Positions 6,295 through 14,446 are shown, counted from the stretch's first letter. The stretch is DNA of 64,000 nucleotides from Furfurilactobacillus curtus (GCF_045862785.1 NZ_BQXO01000001.1:1-64000), one strand, 5' to 3'. Program-made: numbers and translations. The notes: generated by a model not told the origin, from the sequence alone.

Positions 6295-6309
6295 ATCTCT
6301 TAAAGAGAT
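6295..6309. promoter_or_regulatory. Operator O4 downstream of the Cro-like gene
   Basis: 15-bp inverted repeat ATCTCTTAAAGAGAT with the same half-sites as O1-O3, between the Cro-like gene and the antirepressor gene, just ahead of the latter's SD. Centre distance to O3 is 285 bp. It could act as a roadblock or an anchor for looping. Confidence 0.75.
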
Positions 6310-6327
6310 TAAACGGAGGCGTGATAA

Positions 6328-7095
6328 ATGGAAGAATTACAGAATTTTGTTTTTCAAGGTAATCAAGTAAGAACAGTAATAGTTGATGATGAACCATATT
6401 TTGTCGGTAAAGACGTAGCTGACATTCTGGGGTATGCAAAATCGAGAAATGCTATTAGTAGCCACGTTGATAACGAAGATAAAAAGGACGCCCCAATTCA
6501 GGGCCCCCTTGGCGGAACTCAAAATATGACAATCATTTCAGAGTCAGGTGTCTACTCATTAATTTTCGGTAGCCACCTTGAATCGGCTAAGCTTTTTAAA
6601 CGTTGGGTCACAGGTGAGGTTTTACCGACGATTCGCAAGCACGGCGCCTATATGACACCAGCAACGATTGAAGACTTGCTAACTAATCCTGACAACATTA
6701 TCAAGTTGGCAACACAACTTAAGACTGAACGTGAAGGCCGCTTGATCGCTGAGCAGAAGGTCAATGAACTTCAACCAAAGGCAACTTACTATGATCTGAT
6801 TCTTCGTAATAAGTCGTTACTGTCCATCACGAAGGTTGCCAAGGACTACGGCTGGAGTGGCGCCAAGATGAACAAGGAACTACATCGACTTGGTGTGCAG
6901 TACAAGCAGAGTAAGACGTGGCTGCTGTATCAGAAGTATGCAACAAAAGGCTATACACAAAGCCAGACGTTCGTTGATGACGAGGACACCTCGCACATGA
7001 ACACGTACTGGACTCAGGCAGGACGCATTTTCATCTATGAAACGTTGAAGAACGAAGGTATCTTGCCGCTCATTGAATCAGAACAAACAGCATAG
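6328..7095 (+). CDS. Phage antirepressor (BRO-N + KilAC domains)
   Basis: 255 aa. An N-terminal BRO family domain (about 5-105: NQVRTVIVDDEPYFVGKDV, GVYSLIFGSHLESAKLFKRW, EVLPTIRKHGAYM) and a C-terminal KilAC domain (about 145-250: LLSITKVAKDYGWSGAKMN). This is the standard two-domain antirepressor of Gram-positive temperate phages, thought to counteract the repressor. Second gene of the rightward early operon, directly after operator O4, which suggests separate repressor control. SD GGAGG precedes the ATG. Confidence 0.93.
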   Translation: MEELQNFVFQGNQVRTVIVDDEPYFVGKDVADILGYAKSRNAISSHVDNEDKKDAPIQGPLGGTQNMTIISESGVYSLIFGSHLESAKLFKRWVTGEVLPTIRKHGAYMTPATIEDLLTNPDNIIKLATQLKTEREGRLIAEQKVNELQPKATYYDLILRNKSLLSITKVAKDYGWSGAKMNKELHRLGVQYKQSKTWLLYQKYATKGYTQSQTFVDDEDTSHMNTYWTQAGRIFIYETLKNEGILPLIESEQTA

Positions 7096-7104
7096 GACAA
7101 GATC

Positions 7105-7392
7105 ATGGCAAATTCGGTAGATGAATTTATTGAAGCCAAGGTGCAGTCGGAAGTGACGAAGAGATTAGCGGCTCTTAGTCAGGGTATTCCGTTATTGCGA
7201 CCTTGGTACACAACAGAACAGGTTATGGAGCTGACCAGTTGGACGGATCGGCAGACGATCATTAAGAAGTTTGCACACGACCCTGAGGTGGTTCGATTGG
7301 GACTCGTTAAGCGAGACGGCAAAGGTTACTTCTGGCGCAATCCAGAGTTTCCACGGTGGCTTCATGACGTTTATTGGAGGCGTAAATCGTGA
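7105..7392 (+). CDS. DUF771-like small DNA-binding/excisionase-type phage protein
   Basis: 95 aa. The second half (LRPWYTTEQVMELTSWTDRQTIIKKF, given here in part, then WRNPEFPRWLHDVYWRRK) resembles the DUF771 family of early phage proteins, with a winged-helix-like recognition segment similar to excisionases. As no other excisionase is visible, an Xis-like role is possible but unproven. It overlaps the next small ORF by 4 bp (GTGA). Confidence 0.75.
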   Translation: MANSVDEFIEAKVQSEVTKRLAALSQGIPLLRPWYTTEQVMELTSWTDRQTIIKKFAHDPEVVRLGLVKRDGKGYFWRNPEFPRWLHDVYWRRKS

Positions 7393-7559
7393 CACAAATA
7401 TTAACAGCAATCAAAGCATCAGCGATGAACTACGACATCCTTATGGCGCTTATCCTCATCCCATTACTAATTTGGCTAGGCATTGGCAATCACGCTGACG
7501 TAGCCGTTGAGAAGGTAAGTCAGGCGGGGATGTGGCTACTAAGTAAGGTGTTCGGATAA
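7389..7559 (+). CDS. Small membrane protein (56 aa)
   Basis: Starts with GTG at 7389, overlapping the DUF771-like gene's stop, with GGAGG at 7376-7380. One transmembrane helix around residues 17-33 (LMALILIPLLIWLGIG) and an amphipathic tail. Good SD, translational coupling and composition support a real small gene; function unknown. Confidence 0.6.
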   Translation: MTQILTAIKASAMNYDILMALILIPLLIWLGIGNHADVAVEKVSQAGMWLLSKVFG

Positions 7560-7592
7560 TGAAAAGGCCAAGCGATTGGCTGGAATTAGGGG

Positions 7593-7721
7593 ATGAAGAT
7601 GAAAGAGTATTGGAATTGGTTAAAAGCAAATCCTGAACAAATGAAAATATTTATTCTGACAATTGTTTCGATAGGATTTTCGTTAACTGGTCTGATGATT
7701 GCTCTGTATCAGTTAAGTTGA
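7593..7721 (+). CDS. Putative small membrane protein (42 aa), overlapping an antisense gene
   Basis: MKMKEYWNWLKANPEQ followed by one hydrophobic helix (about 18-41). Preceded by TTAGGGG. Its last 71 nt overlap the 3' end of the leftward gene 7651-8133. Resemblance between its helix and the N-terminal helix of that antisense protein may only reflect hydrophobic composition. Moderate support. Confidence 0.4.
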   Translation: MKMKEYWNWLKANPEQMKIFILTIVSIGFSLTGLMIALYQLS

Positions 7722-8133
7722 CCTCTTGCTTTAATACTTGTGCCGTCGAATCAATTGTCAGTGTGACTGGAAGCTCATAGATATTCTTCGACCACTTATT
7801 CAATTTGATTGCTAAAAACACTTGTGTTGCTTGAAACGGCAAAACGCTAGTTGGGAGTGAAGTAGAGTACACCCATTTATTGCCTTGACCAAGCACTTGG
7901 TGCTCCCAACTGTAACTTTTTCCATTTCCTTTTTGATTATCCAAGGCTACAGAAGTAATGGACGCAGGCAGAGACGAAGGATTTTGAACCAAAACAGACA
8001 TGTAAATCATATCTCCAGCATAGTAATTCCAAACAACAGTAGCGGTTAAAGAACGATGAGCAACTCGATATTGGGATAGGGCTGTAAAGGCCGAAATCGC
8101 CAGACCAATTAACGAAATAACAATAGTAATCAT
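7651..8133 (-). CDS. Leftward membrane-anchored protein inside the early operon (moron candidate)
   Basis: 160 aa on the strand opposite to all surrounding early genes. An N-terminal transmembrane helix (about 2-20, ITIVISLIGLAISAFTALS) precedes a predicted extracytoplasmic beta-type domain (TATVVWNYYAGDMIYMSVLV, SLPASITSVALDN). The ATG has GAGGTGAA about 6 nt upstream. Family not recognised. A lone reversed gene within a phage early region is the usual layout of a moron expressed from its own promoter in the lysogen; that reading is inference. Confidence 0.7.
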   Translation of the reverse strand: MITIVISLIGLAISAFTALSQYRVAHRSLTATVVWNYYAGDMIYMSVLVQNPSSLPASITSVALDNQKGNGKSYSWEHQVLGQGNKWVYSTSLPTSVLPFQATQVFLAIKLNKWSKNIYELPVTLTIDSTAQVLKQEVNLTDTEQSSDQLTKILSKQLSE

Positions 8134-8320
8134 ATGTATTCACCTCATAAGCATTATCCCACATGAAAGGCGGTGGTTGAACGTTAGCTGACAGATTAGC
8201 ACTAGCAGGTCTGCAATCCATGCAGCCACGAAAAAAGGTCAACCAGAGTGGCAGCTCTGATCGACCGATGAAGAAAATATTAATTAACCAGATTGTATAC
8301 AGAAAAGGAGATAAACGCAA

Positions 8321-8542
8321 ATGGATCTTGAAGAAGTGAACCACTACGTAACCCAAGCACAAATTGAAACAACAGAGCATTTTATCACTCTACTAGATAA
8401 TCGAATTGAACCATTGCGTAAGCAGCCACTCGCAACACGAAGCCTAGATGAACACAAAGCTGGTCAGATGCTTATGGCAACGAACATCTACGACGACATC
8501 AATAACTACCTCAAGGACCTTAAGGAGGCTGCTAATGACTAA
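8321..8542 (+). CDS. Hypothetical early phage protein
   Basis: 73 aa, mostly alpha-helical and acidic. SD AAAAGGAG precedes the ATG. Its stop overlaps the next gene's start, which has its SD (TAAGGAGG) inside this ORF, so the two are coupled. Family not recognised. Confidence 0.75.
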   Translation: MDLEEVNHYVTQAQIETTEHFITLLDNRIEPLRKQPLATRSLDEHKAGQMLMATNIYDDINNYLKDLKEAAND

Positions 8543-8873
8543 TCCACGAGACCTCGAAAATCACATGGTAGCTGATCCAGTTGACGATCGTATTCTGTTT
8601 GATCGAGATTTCCAAGGCAACGAACTGTTTACCTGCGATGAGGTTCGCTCACTAACGCTTAACGGTGTGGAATACCTATTCAAGGCGGAAGACGCAGGCA
8701 AGTTACTCGCTCAACTTAAGAAGCACAACAGCAGCTTACTGTTAGGACAGCTGACAGGTGTATATGCCGGTGAGTTACTTGACATGTTATTCCAGGATGC
8801 AGGCTATGAGACACCACTCGATATGCTCAACGATCTAGGCGCAATCATCATCAACGAAGGGGATGCTGCTTAA
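8535..8873 (+). CDS. Hypothetical early phage protein
   Basis: 112 aa from the ATG at 8535, set by TAAGGAGG at 8521-8528; an upstream in-frame extension runs through the preceding gene and is rejected. Acidic N-terminus, then LFTCDEVRSLTLNGVEYLFK and a helical C-terminus. Family not recognised. It is coupled to the Gp157 gene by TAATG. Confidence 0.75.
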   Translation: MTNPRDLENHMVADPVDDRILFDRDFQGNELFTCDEVRSLTLNGVEYLFKAEDAGKLLAQLKKHNSSLLLGQLTGVYAGELLDMLFQDAGYETPLDMLNDLGAIIINEGDAA

Positions 8874-9361
8874 TGGAAACGTTATATGAGCTAGATACTC
8901 AGTACCAGCAAGTGTTAAGTCTGCTGGAAAGCACGGATGACCCTCAATTGATACAGGACACATTAGATTCCATCAGCGGTGCAATTGAGGATAAGGCGGC
9001 TAATTACGCTGTGGTACTGAAGCAATCTGATGCTTCGCTGAATATGTACGACAAGGAAATTAAACGGCTGCAAGCTAAGCGCAAGCAGATCAAGGTCAAT
9101 CAGGACCACATGAAGCAGTTCTTGCTTAATTCGATGAACCTCGCTGACGTGAAGAAGATTGAAAGTGTTCGAGGAAACGTTCGAATCCAGAAGAATCCGG
9201 TGCGCTTGAAGATCGATGATGAGGCACAGGTACCAGATAAGTATTTCGAAATCAAGGAAGTACACGAGCTTAAGCGAGCAGTGCTAAAAGATGCCTTAAA
9301 GAATGGTGCAGACGTCAAAGGTGCGCACCTTGAGCAAGGTGAATCTATCAGGATCAGTTAG
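8873..9361 (+). CDS. Siphovirus Gp157-family protein
   Basis: 162 aa. An N-terminal helical half (LYELDTQYQQVLSLLES), a central coiled-coil (EIKRLQAKRKQIKVNQDHMK) and a C-terminal beta part (VRGNVRIQKNPVRLKIDDE, VPDKYFEIKE) match the Gp157 family of phage early proteins. The function is not firmly known; some homologues are linked to phage resistance in S. thermophilus. It stands just upstream of the recombination/SSB genes, its usual place. Confidence 0.88.
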   Translation: METLYELDTQYQQVLSLLESTDDPQLIQDTLDSISGAIEDKAANYAVVLKQSDASLNMYDKEIKRLQAKRKQIKVNQDHMKQFLLNSMNLADVKKIESVRGNVRIQKNPVRLKIDDEAQVPDKYFEIKEVHELKRAVLKDALKNGADVKGAHLEQGESIRIS

Positions 9362-9370
9362 GAGAAAGAT

Positions 9371-10120
9371 ATGGCAATTGTAAATGGCAAGAATATTCAA
9401 CGAAACAAGAATTGGAAGGTCATTATCTATGGCAAGCCAGGCATCGGTAAGACTAGCTCGGTGAAATATCTAAAAGGTAAAACTCTAGTTTTAAGTTTGG
9501 ATAATTCAGACCGTGTTTTAGCGGGGCAGGATGTAGATATATATCAATTCGATCGATCAAATCCAGAAAAGGATATTACTGAATTTGTGAAGACGGTCAA
9601 TCAGATTAGTAAGGATTATGACAACTTAGTTATCGACAATATATCCAGTTTTGAAAAGGATTGGTTTGTTGAAAAAGGGCGAGGTAGTAAGAACGGTATT
9701 TCAAATGAAATCCAAGACTACTCCCAGTGGACCAATTACTTCGCACGCATTATGACCACACTCTATATGATTCCAAACATCAATATTGTAACGACAGCAT
9801 GGGAACGACAGATTGAAATCACTACTGAAACTGGTCAGCAGTTTAACCAGTACGCACCAGAAATTCGTGACAGCGTCCGTGATGGACTTTTAGGACTAGC
9901 TGATGTAGTAGGCCGGATGATTGTAAACCCGAAAACCGGAGAACGTGGTGTGATTCTGGAGGGAAGCGATGCTGTCTTCGCGAAGAATCGACTAGACAGT
10001 CGTACGGCAACAGCCATCGAAGACTTGTACAAATTTGGCAGCGATCCAGTCAAAAAATCTGAATCTAAAGAATCACCTAAAACTACAGCAAAAACACCTG
10101 AAAAAGGAGCAACTAAATAA
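9371..10120 (+). CDS. Phage AAA/RecA-like ATPase (Sak4-type, AAA_24)
   Basis: 249 aa. Walker A GKPGIGKT (about 21-28), a Walker B-like segment NLVIDNISSFE and an arginine near GERGVILEG. RecA-fold ATPases of this type are the Sak4 group of phage single-strand annealing proteins, working with an SSB-like partner; the next gene is a DUF669 protein with an SSB-like tail, which strengthens the assignment. The C-terminal 20 residues are Lys/Ser-rich. SD AGGAG. It is coupled to the next gene by TAATG. Confidence 0.88.
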   Translation: MAIVNGKNIQRNKNWKVIIYGKPGIGKTSSVKYLKGKTLVLSLDNSDRVLAGQDVDIYQFDRSNPEKDITEFVKTVNQISKDYDNLVIDNISSFEKDWFVEKGRGSKNGISNEIQDYSQWTNYFARIMTTLYMIPNINIVTTAWERQIEITTETGQQFNQYAPEIRDSVRDGLLGLADVVGRMIVNPKTGERGVILEGSDAVFAKNRLDSRTATAIEDLYKFGSDPVKKSESKESPKTTAKTPEKGATK

Positions 10121-10698
10121 TGGCAAAAATGCACATGGATTATGACAGTCTGCCAAAGGGTGGGGATTATGATGCCTTACCAGCTGGCGACTACGAGATG
10201 GTTATTAACAAAGTTGAAGAACGTGCAACTAAAAGTGGCGCTGAATCGCTGCAATTGGATTTGATTGTTCGTAATGACTTAGATAAAGCACCTAATTTAA
10301 CTGAAACAAACGGTCAATATCACAACCGACACGTTTTCTTGGATAACTGGAAGCGCAAGAAGACAAATGAATATGACACCGAACACCTACCAATCATTCT
10401 AAAAGCTGCTGGATTTCCGGATGGTAAGGACTTTGATTTTCCAGACGACTTCATCAACTTTCTTTATCACAAACCTGTCCGCGTATCACTTAAGAACGAA
10501 GAGAATACCTATAAAGGGAACACGACTAACGTCAATCGTGCTGCACCTTGGGACTTTTCAGAAACTGAGTTTCCTCAAGTTCAGCATCAGTGGAAAAAGG
10601 AAGATGGACAGTCATCTACTAAGTCTAGTGCTTCTGATCCGTTTGCAAGCAACGGCGTTGATTCAATCGATGTTTCAGATGACGGCCTGCCATTCTAG
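10120..10698 (+). CDS. DUF669 protein with SSB-like acidic C-terminal tip
   Basis: 192 aa. A DUF669 core (about 15-145, LPAGDYEMVINKVEERATKS, HNRHVFLDNWKRK, ILKAAGFPDG). The linker is Ser/Asp-rich and the protein ends in DVSDDGLPF, closely resembling the DDDLPF/DDDIPF tip of bacterial SSBs that recruits replication and repair partners. With the neighbouring Sak4-type ATPase this suggests it is the phage's single-strand DNA-binding protein. Overlaps the ATPase gene by one base. Confidence 0.85.
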   Translation: MAKMHMDYDSLPKGGDYDALPAGDYEMVINKVEERATKSGAESLQLDLIVRNDLDKAPNLTETNGQYHNRHVFLDNWKRKKTNEYDTEHLPIILKAAGFPDGKDFDFPDDFINFLYHKPVRVSLKNEENTYKGNTTNVNRAAPWDFSETEFPQVQHQWKKEDGQSSTKSSASDPFASNGVDSIDVSDDGLPF

Positions 10699-10708
10699 GA
10701 GGTAGCAA

Positions 10709-11557
10709 ATGGCGGATGAAGGTTGGATCAAGGTGTATCGCTCCATCCGCTCCAATTGGCTATGGGAGGAAGGAAACGAGCGATACCTAAAATGGTGGCT
10801 CGACATTCTGCTGATGGTTAATCACAAGCCAAAAAAGGCTTTTGTAAAAGGTCACTTGGTAGAAGTTGGCACTGGTGAAAAAGTCACATCAATCGTGAAA
10901 CTGTCAGAACGCTGGGGTGTTGACAGAAAAGTTGCTAGAAGATTTCTGGAATTACTTGAACAAGACGATATGATTTCTCGTTCAAGTTCGGTCAAAAATG
11001 GGACAAGGCTTAAAGTCAATAACTACGCGGATTATCAAGCTTTTAAGTCAGAAAAAGAACAAGTGTCGCCCCATGTAACGCCCCAGGTGTCGCCCCATAA
11101 ACAAGAACTTAAAGAATATAAAGAACCTATTGTCGACTTCGGAAAGTTCATGGAATTTTTCAATAGACAAACTGGAAAGCATTTTAGAAACGTTGAAACG
11201 AATCGGAAATTGATCTGTGCCAGATTGAACGATGGCTATTCGAAATCTGATTTAGCGAAAGTAGTTAATAAGAAAGCTGCGCAATGGAAGAACGATCCAA
11301 AGATGAATCAGTATCTAAGACCATCAACTTTGTTTGCACCAACGCATTTTGAGAACTACTTAAATGAGCCGGATGAACGAATTGCTAAACCAAGTAGTAC
11401 ATCGACAGTTGAATCAACTAAAGATGATGCCATTCAAGAAGCATTGGAAATGAGTGGTTGGGATGTTGAGTCAGTTATCAATCAATTTGAATCTGATCCT
11501 GACGTTCCTATCACTAGAGAGGATATAGAGCAATATGTACAGCGGAACAGACATTGA
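10709..11557 (+). CDS. Phage replication initiator, DnaD-like, with conserved C-terminal domain (phg_2220_C)
   Basis: 282 aa. The N-terminal winged-helix replication domain (about 1-115: WIKVYRSIRSNWLWEEGNER, WGVDRKVARRFLELLEQD) is followed by a flexible linker and a conserved phage C-terminal domain (about 145-220: FMEFFNRQTGKHF, YLRPSTLFAPTHFENYLNE). Such proteins bind the phage origin and load the helicase encoded next. The origin may lie within this gene, as in related phages, but I did not find convincing iterons. Overlaps the helicase gene by 23 bp. Confidence 0.9.
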   Translation: MADEGWIKVYRSIRSNWLWEEGNERYLKWWLDILLMVNHKPKKAFVKGHLVEVGTGEKVTSIVKLSERWGVDRKVARRFLELLEQDDMISRSSSVKNGTRLKVNNYADYQAFKSEKEQVSPHVTPQVSPHKQELKEYKEPIVDFGKFMEFFNRQTGKHFRNVETNRKLICARLNDGYSKSDLAKVVNKKAAQWKNDPKMNQYLRPSTLFAPTHFENYLNEPDERIAKPSSTSTVESTKDDAIQEALEMSGWDVESVINQFESDPDVPITREDIEQYVQRNRH

Positions 11558-12785
11558 ATTTAACGTAGTTAACGCGTTAGTAGATCAACCATCATTGATT
11601 CGCGTGAATGTGGTTAAGCCTGAGTGGTTTACGAACCCAGATTTGCGAGCACTCGTTAAATTTATCAATGAGCGTAACGGGGAATTTAAAGGATTTATTC
11701 AGCTACGACGAGAATTTGACGAGCGAAATGGTCATCCAGTTCCTGATGATTTTTGGAAACAACTCAGTAATTCTGAACAACTCAAGTTTGAATTTAAAGG
11801 TTATCTAAGAGCTGTGAAGCGAGCATACCTAGAACGGTCATTACAGGAATTATCTAGGCAATATGCGGAAACACCGAGAACATCAATCACTAAAGAGATG
11901 CAGAAACTTTTAGAAAAAATGAACCAGCCAGACGAAATCCCTGTTGAGACAATGACGGATCTTGGTAAGCAACTTGAAAAGCGGCTTGATGAGGAAACGA
12001 CCGATGGTATTCACACGTTTAACTTCATCGATAATCTAACGGGTCGTGGGTTAGTTGGTGGTGAGTTGTTGACGATTGGTGCACGGCCAGCGGTTGGTAA
12101 ATCAGCCTTCTGTGCCAACCTCGTTATCAAAGCCTTCAGAAAAGATCCAGATTTAACCATAGATTTCTTCTCGTTAGAAATGCCTAACAAAGAGAACCAT
12201 AACCGAATCATGGCAAATCTGACAGCGATTCCCTTACAGAAGTTTTCTAATCCACATCAGATGATCAAAGGAACCGATCGTTTCAACCTAGAGGCCGGGA
12301 TCAAGATGGTGGATAAGTGGGACTTGGTATTTTACGACCAGTTTAGTGACATCCAGAGTATCGCCAGCAAAATCACAGAGCGAGCGGCGAGTGCACAAAC
12401 AGGCAAGTACCTTGCCATCATTGATTACTTGCAATTAGTTACTAATCCAAATGAGAAAGAGCGCCGTCTGCAAGTTGAAGGTGTCACACGTCAATTGAAG
12501 TTAATGACGAACCAATTAAATATTCCGATTATCTTACTCAGTCAGTTAAGCCGTGGTATTGAATCTCGTGATAATGGCACACCACGTCTATCGGATCTAC
12601 GTGAATCAGGCTCAATTGAGCAGGACAGTAACGCAGTAGCATTCCTATATCGCGAGCATGCAACTCCGCAAGCAGTCGACAACCTAATCTTCGATGTTCA
12701 AAAGAATCGTGAAGGTCAATTGCGAACAGCCAAGATTAAGTTTGTTAAGAACACTCAGAAGATGACAGAAAGGTTTGACTCATGA
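11535..12785 (+). CDS. DnaB-like replicative helicase
   Basis: 416 aa. An N-terminal helical domain (about 1-130) and a RecA-type motor with Walker A GARPAVGKS (about 182-190), Walker B region YLAIIDYLQLV, H3-like IILLSQLSRGIE and the arginine-finger segment LSDLRESGSIEQD. The family unwinds duplex DNA 5' to 3' as a hexamer at the fork. It partners with the initiator encoded upstream. Somewhat shorter than chromosomal DnaB (about 450 aa), as usual for phage versions. Overlaps the next gene by ATGA. Confidence 0.95.
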   Translation: MYSGTDIEFNVVNALVDQPSLIRVNVVKPEWFTNPDLRALVKFINERNGEFKGFIQLRREFDERNGHPVPDDFWKQLSNSEQLKFEFKGYLRAVKRAYLERSLQELSRQYAETPRTSITKEMQKLLEKMNQPDEIPVETMTDLGKQLEKRLDEETTDGIHTFNFIDNLTGRGLVGGELLTIGARPAVGKSAFCANLVIKAFRKDPDLTIDFFSLEMPNKENHNRIMANLTAIPLQKFSNPHQMIKGTDRFNLEAGIKMVDKWDLVFYDQFSDIQSIASKITERAASAQTGKYLAIIDYLQLVTNPNEKERRLQVEGVTRQLKLMTNQLNIPIILLSQLSRGIESRDNGTPRLSDLRESGSIEQDSNAVAFLYREHATPQAVDNLIFDVQKNREGQLRTAKIKFVKNTQKMTERFDS

Positions 12786-13123
12786 CATTAACTGAATTTA
12801 ACGACGTGATGGTCAAACTACATCTAACTTACACGTTGGCAGTTGCAATGTACTTAGATAGTGCAGCAGATTATGCCAAGAAAGCAAAACTGTTAGATGG
12901 CAAGAATCAAGTTGCGGCTGATCAATGCAAACAACGACAAATTGAGTTTGAACAGTTTGCGTTAGAACAGGCACTGTTTGAGTCGCATCCATCAGGTCAA
13001 AGATTTGAAGATTTGGCTGATCATTTTACCCAAGGAGAGCTTAGGTCATCGAATCAAATTATTAAAAGGTGGAACAAGGTTCTTGCACAATTCGGGCAAA
13101 TGATCAGTCCGATTGAAATTTGA
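12782..13123 (+). CDS. Hypothetical phage protein
   Basis: 113 aa, largely helical, with a central Lys/Gln-rich region (DYAKKAKLLDGKNQVAADQC). Starts in an ATGA overlap with the helicase gene, so it is translationally coupled. I do not recognise the family. Confidence 0.75.
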   Translation: MTLTEFNDVMVKLHLTYTLAVAMYLDSAADYAKKAKLLDGKNQVAADQCKQRQIEFEQFALEQALFESHPSGQRFEDLADHFTQGELRSSNQIIKRWNKVLAQFGQMISPIEI

Positions 13124-13158
13124 TCATCGGCAGATGAAAGGAGTGTGAGCATGACAAT

Positions 13159-13359
13159 ATGGATAACAAAAAGCGTGGACTACATGAGATCCATAATCGG
13201 GCTTATCCAGTCTCTGATTGGTTAGCTGATCGACTGGTAAAGTACAAGGTTGATAACAAATTCGCCAATTACGAAGTGGCTCTAGGCCATTTGCTAGCGC
13301 TAGGGATTAGAGAACAGGAGACACTTAAATCTTATGAACAACAGAAGCGGACGCACTAA
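13159..13359 (+). CDS. Small hypothetical phage protein
   Basis: 66 aa (ATG at 13159; GTGAG is 9 nt upstream, while the better AAAGGAG at 13137 is spaced for an out-of-frame ATG at 13151 that encodes 24 codons). Basic and helical (WLADRLVKYKVDNKFANYEV). Function unknown. Confidence 0.6.
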   Translation: MDNKKRGLHEIHNRAYPVSDWLADRLVKYKVDNKFANYEVALGHLLALGIREQETLKSYEQQKRTH

Positions 13360-13528
13360 TAAAGTTATATTGCCAACGCCAATGAGTCATCACGACATTC
13401 ACAAGCAATATGAACAAGCGACGAACGGTTTACGAGATAAAAATGTTATTTACGGCGTGGCACGCTCAGGCGAAGAAGCCGTTTCAATCGTGCGAGACGA
13501 ATTGAAGCTGTTGGAGGATAAACGATGA
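13334..13528 (+). CDS. Small phage protein sharing an N-terminal peptide with the ORF at 14871
   Basis: 64 aa. Residues 10-24 (KVILPTPMSHHDIHK) are nearly identical to residues 5-19 of the 55-aa ORF at 14871-15038; the remainder differs. Overlaps its neighbours. Function unknown. Confidence 0.6.
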   Translation: MNNRSGRTNKVILPTPMSHHDIHKQYEQATNGLRDKNVIYGVARSGEEAVSIVRDELKLLEDKR

Positions 13529-13734
13529 AATTATATGTTGTTGATTATGATGATAGTTCATATGACATGGTGGATTATGGAATTGCAGGCATTTTTTCTA
13601 CAAAGGAAAAAGCAATTGATTTTATTAGAAAAGTTACTAATGCAGATAAAGATCATTGTTATGACATCACAGAAACAAATTTAGACAGTCCAGGTAAAGA
13701 AATGTTCGGTCTTAGCGCGTTTATGGTGGACTAA
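13525..13734 (+). CDS. Small hypothetical phage protein
   Basis: 69 aa, strong SD TTGGAGG, ATGA overlap with the preceding gene. Starts KLYVVDYDDSSYDM, followed by IFSTKEKAIDFIRKV, a beta-then-helix layout reminiscent of DUF7336-like phage proteins. Assignment tentative. Confidence 0.65.
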   Translation: MKLYVVDYDDSSYDMVDYGIAGIFSTKEKAIDFIRKVTNADKDHCYDITETNLDSPGKEMFGLSAFMVD

Positions 13735-13749
13735 TGGAGGAATGTTGAA

Positions 13750-14058
13750 ATGATAAATTTACAACAAGGTGATTATGCATTGAGTTACTACGGGCTAAAA
13801 TATCGCCAATGTGCTATTTGTCGGCAGCATGCGGACATTGCTCATATTCAGTCTGTGGGGATGGGTAACAACCGCCGCATAATGAGCCACATTGGTCGGT
13901 ACGTCATGCCACTGTGTCGTGGTCATCACATGGAGCAACACAGGATTGGCATTGAAACATTCATGAAAAAATATCAAGTGAAAGGTGTGCGAGTTGATCA
14001 GGCAATAGCAGAAATGCTGCGGCTTGGTGACTGGCACGTAAGTGGTGATGAACAATGA
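13750..14058 (+). CDS. Putative HNHc-type nuclease (DUF968-like)
   Basis: 102 aa. Cysteine/histidine pattern of the phage HNHc nuclease family: C21xxC24, H32, then LCRGHHMEQH (C56, H59, H60, H64), which would bind zinc and a catalytic metal. Small and single-domain, as in other lactobacillus and lactococcal phages, where it lies among recombination and accessory genes. SD TGGAGG. The substrate is unknown; Holliday-junction or branched-DNA cleavage is suspected for relatives. Confidence 0.8.
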   Translation: MINLQQGDYALSYYGLKYRQCAICRQHADIAHIQSVGMGNNRRIMSHIGRYVMPLCRGHHMEQHRIGIETFMKKYQVKGVRVDQAIAEMLRLGDWHVSGDEQ

Positions 14059-14354
14059 TGTACGCAAAAACGACGCTGGTTGAGATGGAGAAATTTGATT
14101 CATTGACAGTGGCACGTAAGTATCACATTCGCATTCAAACAGAAGTTAGTTCCATTGAGCAAGTGATGGACGATGATTTAGTTCCACGTGGCGTATACAT
14201 GATGAAAGTACACGGTGGTTACGCGAATATCAATTATGGCGACTGGATTGAGACAGATCTTAATGGAGCGCACGAGGTTGTTAATGACGATGTATTTAAA
14301 AAAGCATATAGGCCAGTTGAGGTCAGTGACTTGAATTATCCAAATGACGATTGA
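14055..14354 (+). CDS. Hypothetical phage protein
   Basis: 99 aa, ATGATG overlap with the nuclease gene. The middle (GGYANINYGDWIETDLNGAH, then VVNDDVFKKAYRPV) follows a pattern common in small phage proteins of the form GDWI...GE...V...F...Y.PV. No enzymatic motif seen; function unknown. Confidence 0.7.
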   Translation: MMYAKTTLVEMEKFDSLTVARKYHIRIQTEVSSIEQVMDDDLVPRGVYMMKVHGGYANINYGDWIETDLNGAHEVVNDDVFKKAYRPVEVSDLNYPNDD

Positions 14355-14374
14355 GATCGCGGAGGCAGGTAGCA

Positions 14375-14446
14375 ATGAATAATAAACAAAAATTACCGAA
14401 TGATATGCATCTAAAATTATGGGACGTGCTTCCGTATGACGATTAA
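14375..14446 (+). CDS. Possible 23-aa peptide
   Basis: Short frame with a good SD (CGGAGG) and an acidic C-terminus (LWDVLPYDD). It ends by overlapping the ATG of the VRR-NUC remnant. Could be a real micro-ORF or only a coupling leader. Confidence 0.35.
   Translation: MNNKQKLPNDMHLKLWDVLPYDD

Noticed and set aside
8218..8337. 39-codon rightward frame starting at a CAG-preceding ATG before the gene at 8321
   Set aside because: No SD and overlap with the next gene's start; possible fragment of a small phage gene but not supported well enough to list.
10709..11557. Phage origin of replication iterons within the initiator gene
   Set aside because: Expected from related phages, but I could not find a convincing set of direct repeats by eye.
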